Source of the DNA: CAZZIQ01 sp964654355 | Lineage (GTDB): Bacteria > Pseudomonadota > Gammaproteobacteria > GCF-002020875 | Direction: 5' to 3' | Length of the DNA: 6,023 bases | Assembly (NCBI GenBank): GCA_964654355.1 | Contig: CAZZIQ010000064.1 | Location: 1-6,023, forward strand | Shown here: positions 6,019 through 6,023 of the stretch, piece by piece | Position numbering within the stretch: the first letter of the stretch is position 1 | How the letters are laid out: each line of letters opens with the position of its first letter | Notes under the pieces: generated by a model | The model's database searches: none | Told to the model about the DNA's origin: nothing | What the model saw: only the letters and a program-made list of their open reading frames with translations | Program-made: the position numbers and the translations under genes

Positions 6019-6023
6019 GGAAA

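Noticed and set aside
1..6023. A previously undescribed system or mobile element
   Set aside because: Every long conserved frame is an intact housekeeping gene, and no transposase, direct repeats, phage genes or orphan conserved frames were seen. Only the embedded parS-like pair goes beyond ordinary annotation.

Overview
The window is a piece of a gammaproteobacterial chromosome next to the replication origin. The evidence is the gene order dnaN-recF-gyrB on the minus strand, converging on a gmhB-plsC pair on the plus strand, and protein motifs that align with Escherichia coli and Pseudomonas homologues. From memory, Pseudomonas has the same arrangement, with gmhB and plsC just beyond gyrB. 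GyrB has the long TOPRIM insert of Gram-negative gyrases, and GmhB implies a heptose-containing lipopolysaccharide core. Genus cannot be settled by eye. All five genes look like intact housekeeping genes, and no mobile element, RNA gene, CRISPR array or novel gene cluster was seen.

Layout, left to right: the 3' part of gmhB (to 334) and complete plsC (347-1087), both plus strand; an 11-bp-stem bidirectional terminator (1123-1148); then minus-strand gyrB (1167-3605), a 166-nt leader with a likely extended -10 promoter, recF (3772-4869), a 39-nt gap, and dnaN (4909-6018), whose ATG lies 5 nt from the right edge. dnaA and oriC are expected just beyond the right edge. If so, dnaN-recF-gyrB run with the replication fork and gmhB-plsC run against it.

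How the genes work together: the minus-strand genes form a replication and DNA-maintenance block (beta clamp, gap-repair loader RecF, gyrase B subunit). The plus-strand genes serve the envelope (LPS heptose precursor and phosphatidic acid).

The most interesting non-gene signal is a pair of parS-like sites inside recF, at 3797-3812 and 4436-4451, with centres 639 bp apart. On the gene strand they read AGTTTCACGTGGAACA and TGTTCCACGTGGAACC, each 14 or 15 of 16 against known parS forms. Both are written through codons for the same RecF tetrapeptide, Phe-His-Val-Glu. They are probably ParB-binding centromere sites near oriC embedded in coding sequence. The main competing explanation is that RecF conserves FHVE for protein reasons.
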